A DNA stretch of 21,332 nt, taken from IMG/VR virus record IMGVR_UViG_3300038469_000034, positions 1-21,332 of that record. The stretch is one strand, 5' to 3'. This document shows, in pieces, positions 1 through 8,133 of this stretch. The notes beneath the pieces are model-generated. The model did no database searches. It saw only the letters and a list, made by a program, of their open reading frames with translations, and was not told where the DNA came from. Origin of the DNA: a virus. A program made the translations under genes and the position numbers. Numbering within the stretch: position 1 is the first letter of the stretch; every line of letters starts with the position of its first letter.

Positions 1-509
1 ATGATAGGTATCTCTTTCAATATCTGTTGCACTTGTAATTGTGCTGCCGGATCGTTGCCGTAACCGTAAAGTATATCAAGGCGATCAATGCGGTCTTTCA
101 TCGACTTTGACAGGCTCTCAACAACCGCGTCCTGCTTTGTTCTCGCCGCTAATTCCCGGCGTTGTTGTGCTAAAGCCCTTGCTTGTTCCGCTTCTGACGC
201 TTCCATTGCCTTGTTGTGCCGCGCCATCTCGTCTAACTTTTGCCGTTCCAAATCCCGCGCCCGTTGGTCTGCAACCGCCCGGTGAGCAAGGTCAGATTGC
301 AACCGCGACAACGCCGCTTGCTGCTCCTGCTGTTGCAACGCTTTCTTAAACTCTTGCTCCTGTGCAACCGCTTCTAACGCCTTGCGCTGCTGCTCTCGCT
401 GTATCTGTTGCCCTAATGTAAAGTTGAGCACGTTGGCGATTGCACGTGAAGCGTTCTCCGCGCCCTGCAAGCGGTCAGGTGTTCGGGTTCTCTCAAGTTT
501 CTCTGCCAT
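1..509 (-). CDS. Partial Gln/Ala-rich coiled-coil protein, probable internal virion protein (3' end outside window)
   Basis: An open frame starts at the ATG at 509-507 and runs off the left edge without a stop (169 codons seen). The start directly follows the TAA of the upstream gene (512-510), whose last codons supply a GGAGG ribosome site. Residues about 30-140 are a long, charged helix rich in Gln, Glu, Ala, Arg and Lys, with no hydrophobic segment, as expected for a coiled coil. The last visible part (MKDRIDRLDILYGYGNDPAA) looks more folded. Its position after the tail genes, next to a small glycine-rich protein, resembles the place of internal or ejection proteins in podoviruses. That assignment is from context only; no named family is recognised. 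Confidence 0.75.
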   Translation of the reverse strand, partial: MAEKLERTRTPDRLQGAENASRAIANVLNFTLGQQIQREQQRKALEAVAQEQEFKKALQQQEQQAALSRLQSDLAHRAVADQRARDLERQKLDEMARHNKAMEASEAEQARALAQQRRELAARTKQDAVVESLSKSMKDRIDRLDILYGYGNDPAAQLQVQQILKEIPI

Positions 510-1136
510 TTATTTGCCTCCGCCAAACTGCAATAAGTAAGGTGTCGGGTTTACATTCGGTTGCTGTACCTGGATCGGGTTTTGAGTTGACGGGTAAAGA
601 AATTCATTCACTGCGTCAAGTATCGGATTGGGTGCGGCTGCCGGTTGCTTTCCCGGTTGATTCAGAAGATAACTCAAGCCTCCTTGTAGCAGGTCTGCGA
701 AGCCCTGCCCGTATTGGCTCTTAAAGTTCGGGTCGCCAAACATCGGCGCTAACTGCGCTAACTGGCGCAAGGCGGCTTGTTTCGCTTCTTCGTCGGCTAA
801 CCCTACCTGAGTTGTCACATCCCCGATGCCGCGTAATCGCTGTTCGTTTATCCGGCTCAATGCGGACTGTTTTACGCCCGTCCCCGCGCCCTGGCGGGTA
901 AGCCTTGCCTCGGTCATTGCGCCCAATGCCCCGGCTTCATTGCCAAGCCCGGTTTTCGCGCGGCGCAATAGCATGTCAACGGTGCGGTCTGATAAGCCTT
1001 CCTGTGACTGCTGCATCAGAAGGTTGTAAATTTCCCGGAGTTCCGGCGGAATCTCGGTCTTGCTGCCTGTTCCGAATAATGAACCAAGCGCCCCGATCCC
1101 AGTACCTATTCCTGCTAAAATTGCTGGTAATGCCAT
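510..1136 (-). CDS. Small virion protein with hydrophobic Gly-rich N-terminus, possible ejection protein
   Basis: The protein has 208 residues. The start at 1136 is preceded by GAGAGGTAATAAAC, a good SD. Residues 1-23 are hydrophobic and glycine-rich (MALPAILAGIGTGIGALGSL), resembling the membrane-active N-termini of small podoviral ejection proteins. A mainly helical middle (about 30-130) follows. The C-terminal third is rich in Pro, Gln and Asn and probably disordered. It lies at the 3' side of the tail genes, just before the coiled-coil gene that leaves the window. A role in DNA ejection or as an internal head protein is inferred from this context and the N-terminus. It could instead be a tail-associated structural protein. 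Confidence 0.72.
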   Translation of the reverse strand: MALPAILAGIGTGIGALGSLFGTGSKTEIPPELREIYNLLMQQSQEGLSDRTVDMLLRRAKTGLGNEAGALGAMTEARLTRQGAGTGVKQSALSRINEQRLRGIGDVTTQVGLADEEAKQAALRQLAQLAPMFGDPNFKSQYGQGFADLLQGGLSYLLNQPGKQPAAAPNPILDAVNEFLYPSTQNPIQVQQPNVNPTPYLLQFGGGK

Positions 1137-1150
1137 GTTTATTACCTCTC

Positions 1151-1621
1151 TTATGTGCTTGCAATAAAGATTTCAACATCCACCGATGCCGTGTCTGCGA
1201 TTGCGGTTATATCCACAAGGTCGGCAAAGGTGTTCGGCGTTACTGCGGTCGCTGCCGCATCCATCGTGTCAACCACACCGCCCGACACGTCGCCGTTGTA
1301 AACGAACGACTGCCCTTTATCCAGCTTAATGCTGAACTCGTCGCTGTCCTCATTTCTGAAGATCAACCCGACGTGATTGGTGTCGTCTTTGTTAGTGATT
1401 CGGATATACTTAACGGTGCTCTCGACGAAAGTTCCGGCTGCCACTGCGGTTGAAAATGCTATCAGAATCACTTCGCTTGTCGGGACGGTGACAATTCTCT
1501 TGGTCACTTCATTAATGCTCGTAAGCGTCAAGGTGTTCTCCGCGCCGTGATCTTTGCCGTTTAAAAAAATACTCTCCGTAATCGTTACTACTAAACTTGC
1601 TGCTGTAATAGTACTTGCCAT
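1151..1621 (-). CDS. Small beta-rich virion structural protein
   Basis: The protein has 156 residues. The start at 1621 has TAGGAGCAATAGA upstream, a clear SD. The sequence alternates short hydrophobic and Thr/Ser/Val stretches across its whole length, with conserved-looking patches such as VKYIRITNKDDTNHVGLIF and KLDKGQSFVYNG, a pattern typical of small beta-sandwich virion proteins. It has no membrane segment and no catalytic motif. Its neighbours are the signal-peptide virion protein upstream (10 bases between stop and start) and the glycine-rich protein downstream (14 bases). A decoration or tail-accessory role is inferred; no named family is recognised. Confidence 0.72.
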   Translation of the reverse strand: MASTITAASLVVTITESIFLNGKDHGAENTLTLTSINEVTKRIVTVPTSEVILIAFSTAVAAGTFVESTVKYIRITNKDDTNHVGLIFRNEDSDEFSIKLDKGQSFVYNGDVSGGVVDTMDAAATAVTPNTFADLVDITAIADTASVDVEIFIAST

Positions 1622-1631
1622 TCTATTGCTC

Positions 1632-2930
1632 CTATTGTAATTCTCTCCATGTCAAAGCCCCTTCCACGTCAACAAGGGTGCTTCCGCCAATCGGTCTCAC
1701 CGCCACAACAATTGAATCCGACACCCCGGCGATGGTTGAGCCTAAGTAAATTGCGTTTTGTATTGAACTCTGCACCGATCCCGCCCCGCCAGCCGCTACG
1801 CCCCCGGTTTCGACAAATCCCCCGGTTATCGCATACCCGCCCGTTACCGTATTTGCCGTTACTCCCGCAAAGGTCTGTACCGCGCTGTTGGTTTCATCCG
1901 CCCACGTCTTAGCCCCGGCAATGGTCGGGTTTAATAACAATACCCACTCACATTTGGAAGATGCCGTATGCACCTGCAAGGCTACATTTACCAACTTCAC
2001 CACCGAGCCTAAATGGGTCGATTTTAGCTTTATTCCCAATACCGAATACAGGGTGTTTTCCACGTCGGCGTTCTGATTCGTTCCCTCGGTGGACTTGTAG
2101 CGCAATACCCCGTTTTCCTGCTGCCCTCCCTCGCTGATAACGCTTGAGCAAATATGATACATGCTGTCTGCCATTGCCGTTGAATCGTTTGAGATTGCAT
2201 AACGCAAGGGCAAATTCGGCGTGCTCATATAAACGGTGCTCAAACTGTTTGCATTGTTAAACTCATGCACGTAATAGATAAACCCGTCCACCACAAAACC
2301 GCATCTTACCCGCCCGACTCCGAGCCATTCCAGGTCGATTAAAAATATTTGAGTTTTGGTAAAGTCCAGCGTCACCCCGGAAGTGCCTGTGCCCTTCATG
2401 GTGTCGAGATTCCAACTTGTTTGATATACCTCATTATCTACCGCGCTCCCGGTGACGTAGGTTCTGCGGACTACAAAAACGCTGTCATTGCGGCTTTCCA
2501 GAAATATCCCGTTCCTGTCGTCGAAATACCCCGCCTGTTTGGTAATCCCGGCTTTGCTCTTAATGTTGGAAAAGGTAAGGAGAATTAATTGAGATTTACC
2601 CGGCTGGTAGTTGAATCTCATTTTGGTCTGCCGGGTGCGCGTTCCCAATGTGGTATCCGCCACTTTCATTTTGGTAGCGGCGTAATTATCCACATACTCA
2701 GAGATAGAACTGTCGGTTTCCTGGTCGTCCCAAAACAAGGCGGCAGAATCAGTAAGCTGCTTGCTGTCAAACAGGGTAAAGGGTTCAGATACCCGCCACC
2801 GCCCGAAAGCGTCAATCGAAAAGGAATCCTGCGCCTTTACTTCCCGGTCTTTGGTCTCCGGTAAAATGATGCTGCTTTGCGCGTAAGCAACCGCGCTCAG
2901 TAACAGGAAAATGTATATTAGTTTTCTCAT
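1632..2930 (-). CDS. Virion structural protein with an N-terminal export signal
   Basis: The protein has 432 residues. The start ATG at 2930-2928 overlaps the stop of the upstream gene in an ATGA junction, which supports both the start and co-translation. Residues 1-17 are a textbook signal peptide: MRK, a hydrophobic core (LIYIFLLLSAV) and AYA before Gln18. After it comes DAFGRWRVSEPFTLFDSK (40-57), a motif I know from structural proteins of many environmental tailed phages. The rest is beta-rich with a Gly/Ala-rich stretch near 370-395 and no obvious enzyme motif. A Sec signal on a cytoplasmically assembled virion protein is odd. Either the signal is real and the protein goes to the envelope, or the hydrophobic N-terminus serves in virion assembly. 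The structural assignment is moderately sure. Confidence 0.78.
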   Translation of the reverse strand: MRKLIYIFLLLSAVAYAQSSIILPETKDREVKAQDSFSIDAFGRWRVSEPFTLFDSKQLTDSAALFWDDQETDSSISEYVDNYAATKMKVADTTLGTRTRQTKMRFNYQPGKSQLILLTFSNIKSKAGITKQAGYFDDRNGIFLESRNDSVFVVRRTYVTGSAVDNEVYQTSWNLDTMKGTGTSGVTLDFTKTQIFLIDLEWLGVGRVRCGFVVDGFIYYVHEFNNANSLSTVYMSTPNLPLRYAISNDSTAMADSMYHICSSVISEGGQQENGVLRYKSTEGTNQNADVENTLYSVLGIKLKSTHLGSVVKLVNVALQVHTASSKCEWVLLLNPTIAGAKTWADETNSAVQTFAGVTANTVTGGYAITGGFVETGGVAAGGAGSVQSSIQNAIYLGSTIAGVSDSIVVAVRPIGGSTLVDVEGALTWRELQ

Positions 2931-3262
2931 GTTTTTACTACGCCGTAAATCGTTATTGTAAGAGCGTTTGCAACACTTGAACGGTAAGCGAAGTTACCCG
3001 CCGCGTTATTCATGCAGATTGTTACGCCTCGATCCCAAACGCTGTTTGCCGGGATCGTTACGTCCCATCCTACTGTTGTCGATTCGTCGTAAGTTGTACC
3101 GTCGTTGTCGTGAAACATTCTCACCGTTGCTGCTGCTCCGCTTGTGTTTGCTACGATAATCTGCTTAATAATTACTTCTTCGCTTGCTCCTGGCGAATAC
3201 ACGCTTACAGCATTCGTGCTGTTTTCCCTTGCCTGTCCAAGTTGCTGATAAGTATTCGCCAT
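2927..3262 (-). CDS. Small beta-sandwich virion protein
   Basis: The protein has 111 residues. The start at 3262 has only a weak SD (GAG in ATGAGCTAAAT) but lies just after the stop of the fibre-like gene, so it is probably translated by coupling. The sequence is a run of short beta strands (EVIIKQIIVANTSGAAATVRMFHD, split by turns; ANSVWDRGVTICMN; ALTITIYGVV), a pattern I associate with small phage structural proteins of this size. Its stop overlaps the ATG of the signal-peptide virion protein. It may be a tail or capsid accessory protein. No enzyme motif or membrane segment is seen. Confidence 0.72.
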   Translation of the reverse strand: MANTYQQLGQARENSTNAVSVYSPGASEEVIIKQIIVANTSGAAATVRMFHDNDGTTYDESTTVGWDVTIPANSVWDRGVTICMNNAAGNFAYRSSVANALTITIYGVVKT

Positions 3263-3264
3263 AT

Positions 3265-3792
3265 TTAGCTCATAAAAAATGCAAACAATTCCGAATTATT
3301 CTGAGTCGTCACCGCAACCGTGTCAACATAGGCCTTGATTGACTGCTGTGTTGCTAAAAAGGTATCTGAATTGCTTGCCATGTTATCCTCGTCTTTAACC
3401 GGAACTACAAAGTCGAGCGTTCCGTCCGAATCTTCATAAGTCACCGCAATAAAGGTTTCGGTGTTGCCCGTAACCATCGCCCCGACAATATCCTGCACAT
3501 CTTCGGTCGTCGGGGTAGTGGTCGCCTGATAAACAAACTTCTTCGCGGTGCGGTCATATTGCAGGTAGTAATTATCTTCATCGAATTTAGGCTTTTCAAT
3601 CTTCACTCCGCCGATGTAAATACTGGCATCGTCCACATACAAACTGCGGCAATGTATATCCCTCTCAACCACAATATCACCGTCTTTGTCGTATGCCGGG
3701 AAGTTATCTTCCGTTTCCCGAAAAAGTTGTTGCAACAACGGCTCAAGCGGCTTCTGTGCAAACTTATAACTTTTCTGCGGCTTTGTCGGCAT
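3265..3792 (-). CDS. Tail-fibre-like virion protein
   Basis: The protein has 175 residues. The start at 3792 is one base away from the nozzle stop and has only a weak SD (GTGAGCACGTAAG), so coupling is likely. Segments seen repeatedly in fibre-like proteins of environmental phages appear in order: SLYVDDASIYIGGVKI (50-66), VGAMVTGNTETFIAVTYEDS (about 104-123), GTLDFVVPV, then NMASNSDTFLATQQSIKAYVD near the end. These give the structural assignment. The N-terminal 35 residues (PTKPQKSYKFAQKPLEPLLQ) may attach it to the tail, since it follows the nozzle gene. It is short for a complete fibre and may be a fibre adaptor or one part of a multi-protein fibre. Confidence 0.78.
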   Translation of the reverse strand: MPTKPQKSYKFAQKPLEPLLQQLFRETEDNFPAYDKDGDIVVERDIHCRSLYVDDASIYIGGVKIEKPKFDEDNYYLQYDRTAKKFVYQATTTPTTEDVQDIVGAMVTGNTETFIAVTYEDSDGTLDFVVPVKDEDNMASNSDTFLATQQSIKAYVDTVAVTTQNNSELFAFFMS

Positions 3793-3793
3793 C

Positions 3794-6586
3794 TTACGTG
3801 CTCACGTTTAAAATTCGGTCATACTTCTGCACTAAATACTCAACCCCGATGGAGTCAATTAAAAGCCTGTCTGCTATATCCTCGCTTATAACAAATCTCA
3901 ATATTTGCCCTCTTACCCCGGTTATATACTTGGTCTTAGTCTCATTCGATGTGCCGGAAGAAGCAAAGGTATAGCTCTTGTTGTGCCATCCGTCCTCATT
4001 CAGCCAATATACCGCAACCGTCAAGCCCTCGCTTGCTGTATCGCTGTGAAACGTAACAAACAACCGGGTCACAATGTAATTCAGGAAACTGTCGCCTAAC
4101 GGTATATCGTTTGTCGTGAGTTTCACGGTCATATCCGGCGTAGCCCCGACAACACTTGAATCAAACTCATACACTTTGTCGTTCACATCATTTGAGCCGA
4201 ATATCTTGTTATCCAGGGCAAGCCCGATATAGGGAAAATTGAACGCCGCACCGTTGTTTACGTCGTAAACGTCCCATGTGCCCTCGTCATGGTTAAAGAG
4301 GTAAGACTTAGACGCGCTGGCATGGAACCAGATTTTTCTCTTGTTTTTATAATACACCGCCGATGCGGTTGTCAATGTTTCCGACGCTAAGAGTTCATCG
4401 ACGGGCATTGAGATTCTTTGATAGCCCGATGGGGTAAGCGCGTATATCCCGTTTCCGTAAATGAAATAAACCACGTTGTTGTGGGTCACAATCGCATTTA
4501 CCGCAGATACCCCAATGTCGTAACCGTTCTCCTTGTTTAACTCGTTATAGACTATGCACCGATGCCCTTTAAAGGCAATATAGCGATTCCAGACGGTTGC
4601 AAACCCTTTTATTTCATCCCCGTCGTCGGGGTGGAAGTAGTCTATATTCTCGCTGTGCTGATATGCCACATCCGGCGCATCAATCGGCGTTTGAACAATT
4701 TCATGCGGATTGAGTTCGTCGGTGCGGACGTTGCCGTAATAATACCTGTCCTCAAACTCTATACCGTATTGCCAATTGGTGTAATACGGCTTAAACGATT
4801 CCGGCAGTCCGCTTGATTCTTCGTAGGTGACGGTGGAAATGTCCGCTTGATTAACACCATCCCAAACCGCAAAGGTATAAAGCACGTTTGCAGATACCTG
4901 TGTCCAGCTTGAATCGTTTATGTCAATCTCTCTCAGGAAATTGTATGCCGTAGTCGGCTCTGATGCTTGCGAATCTTCATTATAAGCCCGGTAAACTCTT
5001 ATCGCTTTTATCCGGCGAAATTCATTCCATACCGACAAAGCGGCATCAACGCTTGTCGATGGTGAGGTCATTTCCGCAAAGCGTTCACTGTCCACATTCA
5101 CGCTGATTGTCAAGTGCACACCCGGCGTGTTTGCCGAGCCGTTGACAACACATCCCCGGTGCAAGTGCGATTCCTGCCCATAAATGTCAACAAGAGACAC
5201 TCCGTAGAAATAAGTGTCTGCGTTGCTGGATGATGTGGTATTTCCCATTGCTATCTTAGTCGGGATATATCCCGCAATATTGAAATCAGTTCCGTTATCA
5301 AATTTGACAATCCTTCCGCTTCTCTGCGACAAATAAGGGACTGCGCCAATAAAACTGATAAATTCGTTTGTCTGTGTCGCGTCGGTGTATTCGGTTGTTA
5401 TCGTCGTGGGGAATCCGGTTGTCGGAGTAGAATAAACCACGGTAGGTCTTATAAAATACAAGACACCGTTATAATGAACAATGTCAAGCGGTCCCGCGGC
5501 TGTTGAAAGTGTATCTACCGGAGTATAAGGTGCGGCAATCGGCATCCTTAAAATTTTACTATTTGTGTAATCACAGGCATAAACATAGGTGGTATCATAA
5601 GTAATGCCGAAAAGTTTGTCACCTGATCCGGTATAGCGGGTGTTGCTACTGGCTAAGTCTGCGGAATATTCGTCAATATAACCATCTGCCCCGTCATAGC
5701 GAGTTATCCACACCAAAGTTCCGTTTGTCGCTACACCCAAAGCGAAAGCACTTGACAACGTTGCCGATGCGTCTATTGTCAAATCATCAGAAAGATCATA
5801 CAATATTAGCTTGTAATCTTCTGTGCCCGGCACATTCCCCACAACATAGAGAGAGTTCCCGGTTAGTGCCAATCCGCCGTGATAGGTGTCTGTTCCGCCA
5901 GAACCCACTCTTTCAACAACCACGTCGTTTAAGATTCTTTCAATATAAAAATCGGTGTCTCTTATTTCCAGCCCGGCAGTTGACAATACATAGTATTTCG
6001 CCCTTGTCGAATCGTAAATAATCTTACCGTGATTGACAAAGCTGGATTGCTGCACCCACTGTTGTTTCAACAGGAAGAAGTCGGAGAAGTTGATAACGTC
6101 ATTAAACATAGCATCGTGAGCACTGTCAACCTCCCGGTTGATATATCCCGCAAACATCGCCCTGTTTGTCGCTGCCGTTCCCGTCCCTATCCTTACCCCG
6201 TTCCGGTGAACGAGAAACTGAAGGTTGTCCCCAAATCGCAGTGAGCCGTAATTGTAGGTAGGGGTGGAGTGCGCCACATAAGTCGCGCTTGCGCCTAATG
6301 TCTTGGTGAACACATAAAGGTCGCGGTCTGCCGCAGTACCGTCTTTGTCGTAAACGATTAAAACGTCTCGCCCCCAATCTATATCACGATAATTCACAAA
6401 TTTATCTATATTCGCAGCAGCAGCAGAAATTAGTCCTATATCACCTCTGCTTATAAGTTTCCCCACCTCTATATTTGTATCGAAATTCTCAAGAGTATTC
6501 GCAAATTCGAGAGAATCTCTTTCTGAGATAGCCCTATTTACCCCGTTGAATTTCTTGATTGCCAAATATTTTTTTTCTGTCGCCAT
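3794..6586 (-). CDS. Tail nozzle-like protein (tail tubular protein B / P22 gp10-like role)
   Basis: The protein has 930 residues. The N-terminus carries the pattern of podoviral nozzle proteins: FANTLENFDTNIEVGKLISR (28-47), close to the usual 'N-x-D-x-x-x-G-x-L-x-x-R' start. Residues about 200-430 hold repeated short beta blades (GNSLYVVGNVPG, TYVYACDYTNSKILRMP, YNGVLYFIRPTVVYSTP), consistent with the beta-propeller known from T7 gp12 and P22 gp10. The rest is beta-rich to the end. Its size and its place after two adaptor genes fit the nozzle that closes the portal channel and touches the cell. The start at 6586 has no strong SD; only ten bases separate it from the stop of the interrupted small gene. 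Family membership is inferred from pattern and context. Confidence 0.8.
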   Translation of the reverse strand: MATEKKYLAIKKFNGVNRAISERDSLEFANTLENFDTNIEVGKLISRGDIGLISAAAANIDKFVNYRDIDWGRDVLIVYDKDGTAADRDLYVFTKTLGASATYVAHSTPTYNYGSLRFGDNLQFLVHRNGVRIGTGTAATNRAMFAGYINREVDSAHDAMFNDVINFSDFFLLKQQWVQQSSFVNHGKIIYDSTRAKYYVLSTAGLEIRDTDFYIERILNDVVVERVGSGGTDTYHGGLALTGNSLYVVGNVPGTEDYKLILYDLSDDLTIDASATLSSAFALGVATNGTLVWITRYDGADGYIDEYSADLASSNTRYTGSGDKLFGITYDTTYVYACDYTNSKILRMPIAAPYTPVDTLSTAAGPLDIVHYNGVLYFIRPTVVYSTPTTGFPTTITTEYTDATQTNEFISFIGAVPYLSQRSGRIVKFDNGTDFNIAGYIPTKIAMGNTTSSSNADTYFYGVSLVDIYGQESHLHRGCVVNGSANTPGVHLTISVNVDSERFAEMTSPSTSVDAALSVWNEFRRIKAIRVYRAYNEDSQASEPTTAYNFLREIDINDSSWTQVSANVLYTFAVWDGVNQADISTVTYEESSGLPESFKPYYTNWQYGIEFEDRYYYGNVRTDELNPHEIVQTPIDAPDVAYQHSENIDYFHPDDGDEIKGFATVWNRYIAFKGHRCIVYNELNKENGYDIGVSAVNAIVTHNNVVYFIYGNGIYALTPSGYQRISMPVDELLASETLTTASAVYYKNKRKIWFHASASKSYLFNHDEGTWDVYDVNNGAAFNFPYIGLALDNKIFGSNDVNDKVYEFDSSVVGATPDMTVKLTTNDIPLGDSFLNYIVTRLFVTFHSDTASEGLTVAVYWLNEDGWHNKSYTFASSGTSNETKTKYITGVRGQILRFVISEDIADRLLIDSIGVEYLVQKYDRILNVST

Positions 6587-6596
6587 ATCGCTTGAT

Positions 6597-7343
6597 TTAT
6601 ACCACTTTTGTCTTTATATTTATTACGTCAAAAAGAGATAACGCAGAATGATTCCGAATTTCAATAAGCCCGTTATAAGCGCCCGCGTATGTTTTAGAGG
6701 CATACGCCAGGTTAGACACGCCTTGCGTTATCCACCTGAGACAAGCCTTATAGCGGGTTTTTAATTTCGAGGATAGGTTATGTCGAGAAGAATTGATATT
6801 TCTGGTAATCGTTACAATATGTTGCTGGTAATAGAATATGCCTTCACAAAACGAGGTTATGCTTATTGGCTTTGTAAGTGCGATTGTGGTAATACTACAA
6901 TAGCAAAAGGAGACAATCTCAAAAGCGGAAACACTAAAAGTTGTGGTTGCCTTTATATAGAAAATGGTCGCAAAAGCGGTCATAGCAAAAAAGGTATAGT
7001 ATGGGGCTTTACCAGAAATAAGCCCGAATATTCTGTTTGGTGCGGTATGAAAAGAAGATGTTATAATTCCAACGAGGAATCTTTCAAGTACTATGGGCAA
7101 AGAGGAATAAGAGTTTGTGATCGTTGGCGTAATTCGTTTAAAAACTTTTTCGCTGATATGGGAAAACGTCCATCCCCTAAACATAGCATTGATCGGATCA
7201 ACAATGATGGTGATTATACGCCTGAAAATTGCCGATGGGCAACAAATAGGGAGCAAAGCAATAACCGCAGAAAAAGAACAAAGAAAATATAATATCTTTC
7301 TAAGATTCTCGGTATTTCCAATCGTTTTGTTTTTAGTATTCAT
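6597..7343 (-). pseudogene. Small operon gene interrupted antisense by HNH1; frame still open throughout
   Basis: An ATG at 7343 with a GAGAG ribosome site begins MNTKNKTIGNTENLRK. After about 16 codons the frame enters the antisense of HNH1. On the far side it becomes protein-like again for about 58 residues (KTRYKACLRWITQGVSNLAY...EIRNHSALSLFDVIN) and stops 10 bases before the nozzle start. I read the two ends as one small gene of about 70-75 codons split by the endonuclease cassette. The C-terminal part has no good start of its own (one GTG, no usable SD). The frame has no stop across the insertion, so a 248-residue fusion with a hydrophobic middle could still be made. Whether the product is functional, fused or lost cannot be told from the sequence. 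No family is recognised. Confidence 0.45.
6780..7292 (+). CDS. HNH1: HNH homing endonuclease, short form, antisense to the operon
   Basis: The protein has 170 residues and a plus-strand SD, GAGG at 6769-6772. The N-terminal zinc-ribbon-like part has WLCKCDCGN (C32, C34, C36) and SCGC (C55, C57). The C-terminal nuclease region has the hallmark series [13 protein letters not shown] (84-96), [13 protein letters not shown] (104-116), FADMGKRP (124-131), [20 protein letters not shown] (136-155) and a final Gln/Asn-rich end. This layout belongs to the free-standing phage HNH family, which makes site-specific DNA cuts that drive its own spread. Compared with HNH2 it lacks the C-terminal helix-turn-helix, so target recognition may differ. 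It is more AT-rich than its neighbours and lies on the opposite strand, both signs of acquisition. It contains no TTA, CTA or TCA codon. Confidence 0.92.
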   Translation: MSRRIDISGNRYNMLLVIEYAFTKRGYAYWLCKCDCGNTTIAKGDNLKSGNTKSCGCLYIENGRKSGHSKKGIVWGFTRNKPEYSVWCGMKRRCYNSNEESFKYYGQRGIRVCDRWRNSFKNFFADMGKRPSPKHSIDRINNDGDYTPENCRWATNREQSNNRRKRTKKI

Positions 7344-7359
7344 ATTCTCTCAAAGTTTA

Positions 7360-7404
7360 AAGAGGGTGTCACTTCCCTGTGACCTGCCTTCCTGCAACCC
7401 TCTT
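7360..7404 (-). other. Compact three-way-junction RNA fold at the adaptor 2 stop codon
   Basis: AAGAGGGT (7360-7367) is complementary to ACCCTCTT (7397-7404). Directly inside lie two smaller hairpins, GTCAC/GTGAC (7368-7372 with 7379-7383) and TGC/GCA (7385-7387 with 7394-7396), separated by a single base. On the minus-strand RNA both six-base loops are purine-rich (AGGAAG and AGGGAA). The element covers the stop codon of adaptor 2 and lies 17 bases upstream of the interrupted gene's ATG. No run of U follows on either strand, so it is a weak candidate for a terminator. It may be a processing or stability element, or part of the HNH1 cassette border. The function is unknown. Confidence 0.45.
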
Positions 7405-8095
7405 AAAATGGATCAAAAGCCGAATATTCATCCACCGTCGAAATGTCGTCGGTCGAGAATGAACTTGTATCTTTCAAAGCATCCTGAACTAAGTCAATGT
7501 ATTCGTTCCGCGCCTCCCTTGCCTTTTCCCGGATTGCCTTCGACTTATGAGCGTAGGCGTTGCATAACTTCCAAACCGGGTAGAGTATCATAGCTTCCTG
7601 GTAATCCTGTTTGAGAAGCGGCGTTTGGTTGTCGGTGCTTAATACGGTCGGCAGGGTATAGCCCCAAACGGTCAATGTTTCATCTGCGGTTGAGGCAACC
7701 GGCACAGTGCCGATCTCCGTAGCGGTATTGTCGCCCGTATATCTCACCCAATAGTAATAAGGCTCCCCAAACTCCATATCTCGCGGCAGGTTGGCAAATC
7801 CGCCCGGAAACAGTCTTAGCGGTATGCCGTATTCGGTCGATGAATCTTCGATATATCTCACGTGGGTCACGTTCGCAAAATTTGCATCGTAGATCGAATA
7901 GCTTACCTGATTCGCCACTGTCGTAATGTCGTAGCTGTCGGTGAGCATCTTTGTTCTCCGGCAAAAATCCACGTAGCCAAGATTGATATACTTCTTGATT
8001 TTGTGGGTGCTCATATCCGGTGCGCTCAAGACTTCCTGCAACTGATCGGTGACAAAATCCTGTATCTCTTTAAACGTCCAAGATGAAGCTGCCAT
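7403..8095 (-). CDS. Adaptor 2: head-tail connector / tail tubular A-like protein
   Basis: The protein has 230 residues. The N-terminal helical part (FKEIQDFVTDQL...HKIKKYINLGYVDFCRRTKM, about 8-50) is followed by ITTVANQVSYSIYDANFANVTHVRYIED, the 'helices, then xxYxLxxxxxxxxxVxxxx' pattern of gp4/gp11-type podoviral adaptors that sit between portal and nozzle. The C-terminal third returns to helices (AYHKS-like KLCNAYAHKSKAIREKAR, 180-200), also usual for this group. The start ATG at 8095 overlaps the stop of the displaced adaptor 1 remnant (TAATG), and the SD is GGGAG within that remnant. HNH cassettes lie on both sides of the gene. The role is inferred from pattern and position before the nozzle. 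Confidence 0.75.
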   Translation of the reverse strand: MAASSWTFKEIQDFVTDQLQEVLSAPDMSTHKIKKYINLGYVDFCRRTKMLTDSYDITTVANQVSYSIYDANFANVTHVRYIEDSSTEYGIPLRLFPGGFANLPRDMEFGEPYYYWVRYTGDNTATEIGTVPVASTADETLTVWGYTLPTVLSTDNQTPLLKQDYQEAMILYPVWKLCNAYAHKSKAIREKAREARNEYIDLVQDALKDTSSFSTDDISTVDEYSAFDPF

Positions 8096-8133
8096 TATAC
8101 TTTAGCTCCCTGTAAAAAAAATCCTTGATATTC
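8095..8133 (-). pseudogene. Displaced original 3' end of adaptor 1 (13 codons)
   Basis: The minus-strand frame reads EYQGFFLQGAKV and then TAA, with the stop overlapping the start of adaptor 2. Adaptor 1 itself, 0.7 kb upstream, ends EHQIVLKDAKV and then TAA. Nine to ten of the eleven aligned positions are identical or plausible substitutions, but the shared AKV end is spelled GCT AAA GTA here and GCG AAG GTT in adaptor 1. The simplest reading is that this is the pre-insertion end of adaptor 1, cut off by HNH2. It now serves as the ribosome site (GGGAG) and junction for adaptor 2. The match is short, so chance similarity is possible. Confidence 0.5.

Noticed and set aside
905-1453. 182-codon plus-strand frame across two structural genes
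   Set aside because: It spans the boundary of two well-supported minus-strand genes with their own SDs, and its Cys/Arg-rich product looks like a shadow.
6597-7343. Group I intron carrying HNH1
   Set aside because: Only about 50 bases on one side and at most a few bases on the other are free of coding sequence, too little for a ribozyme core, and I found no P7-like conserved pairing.
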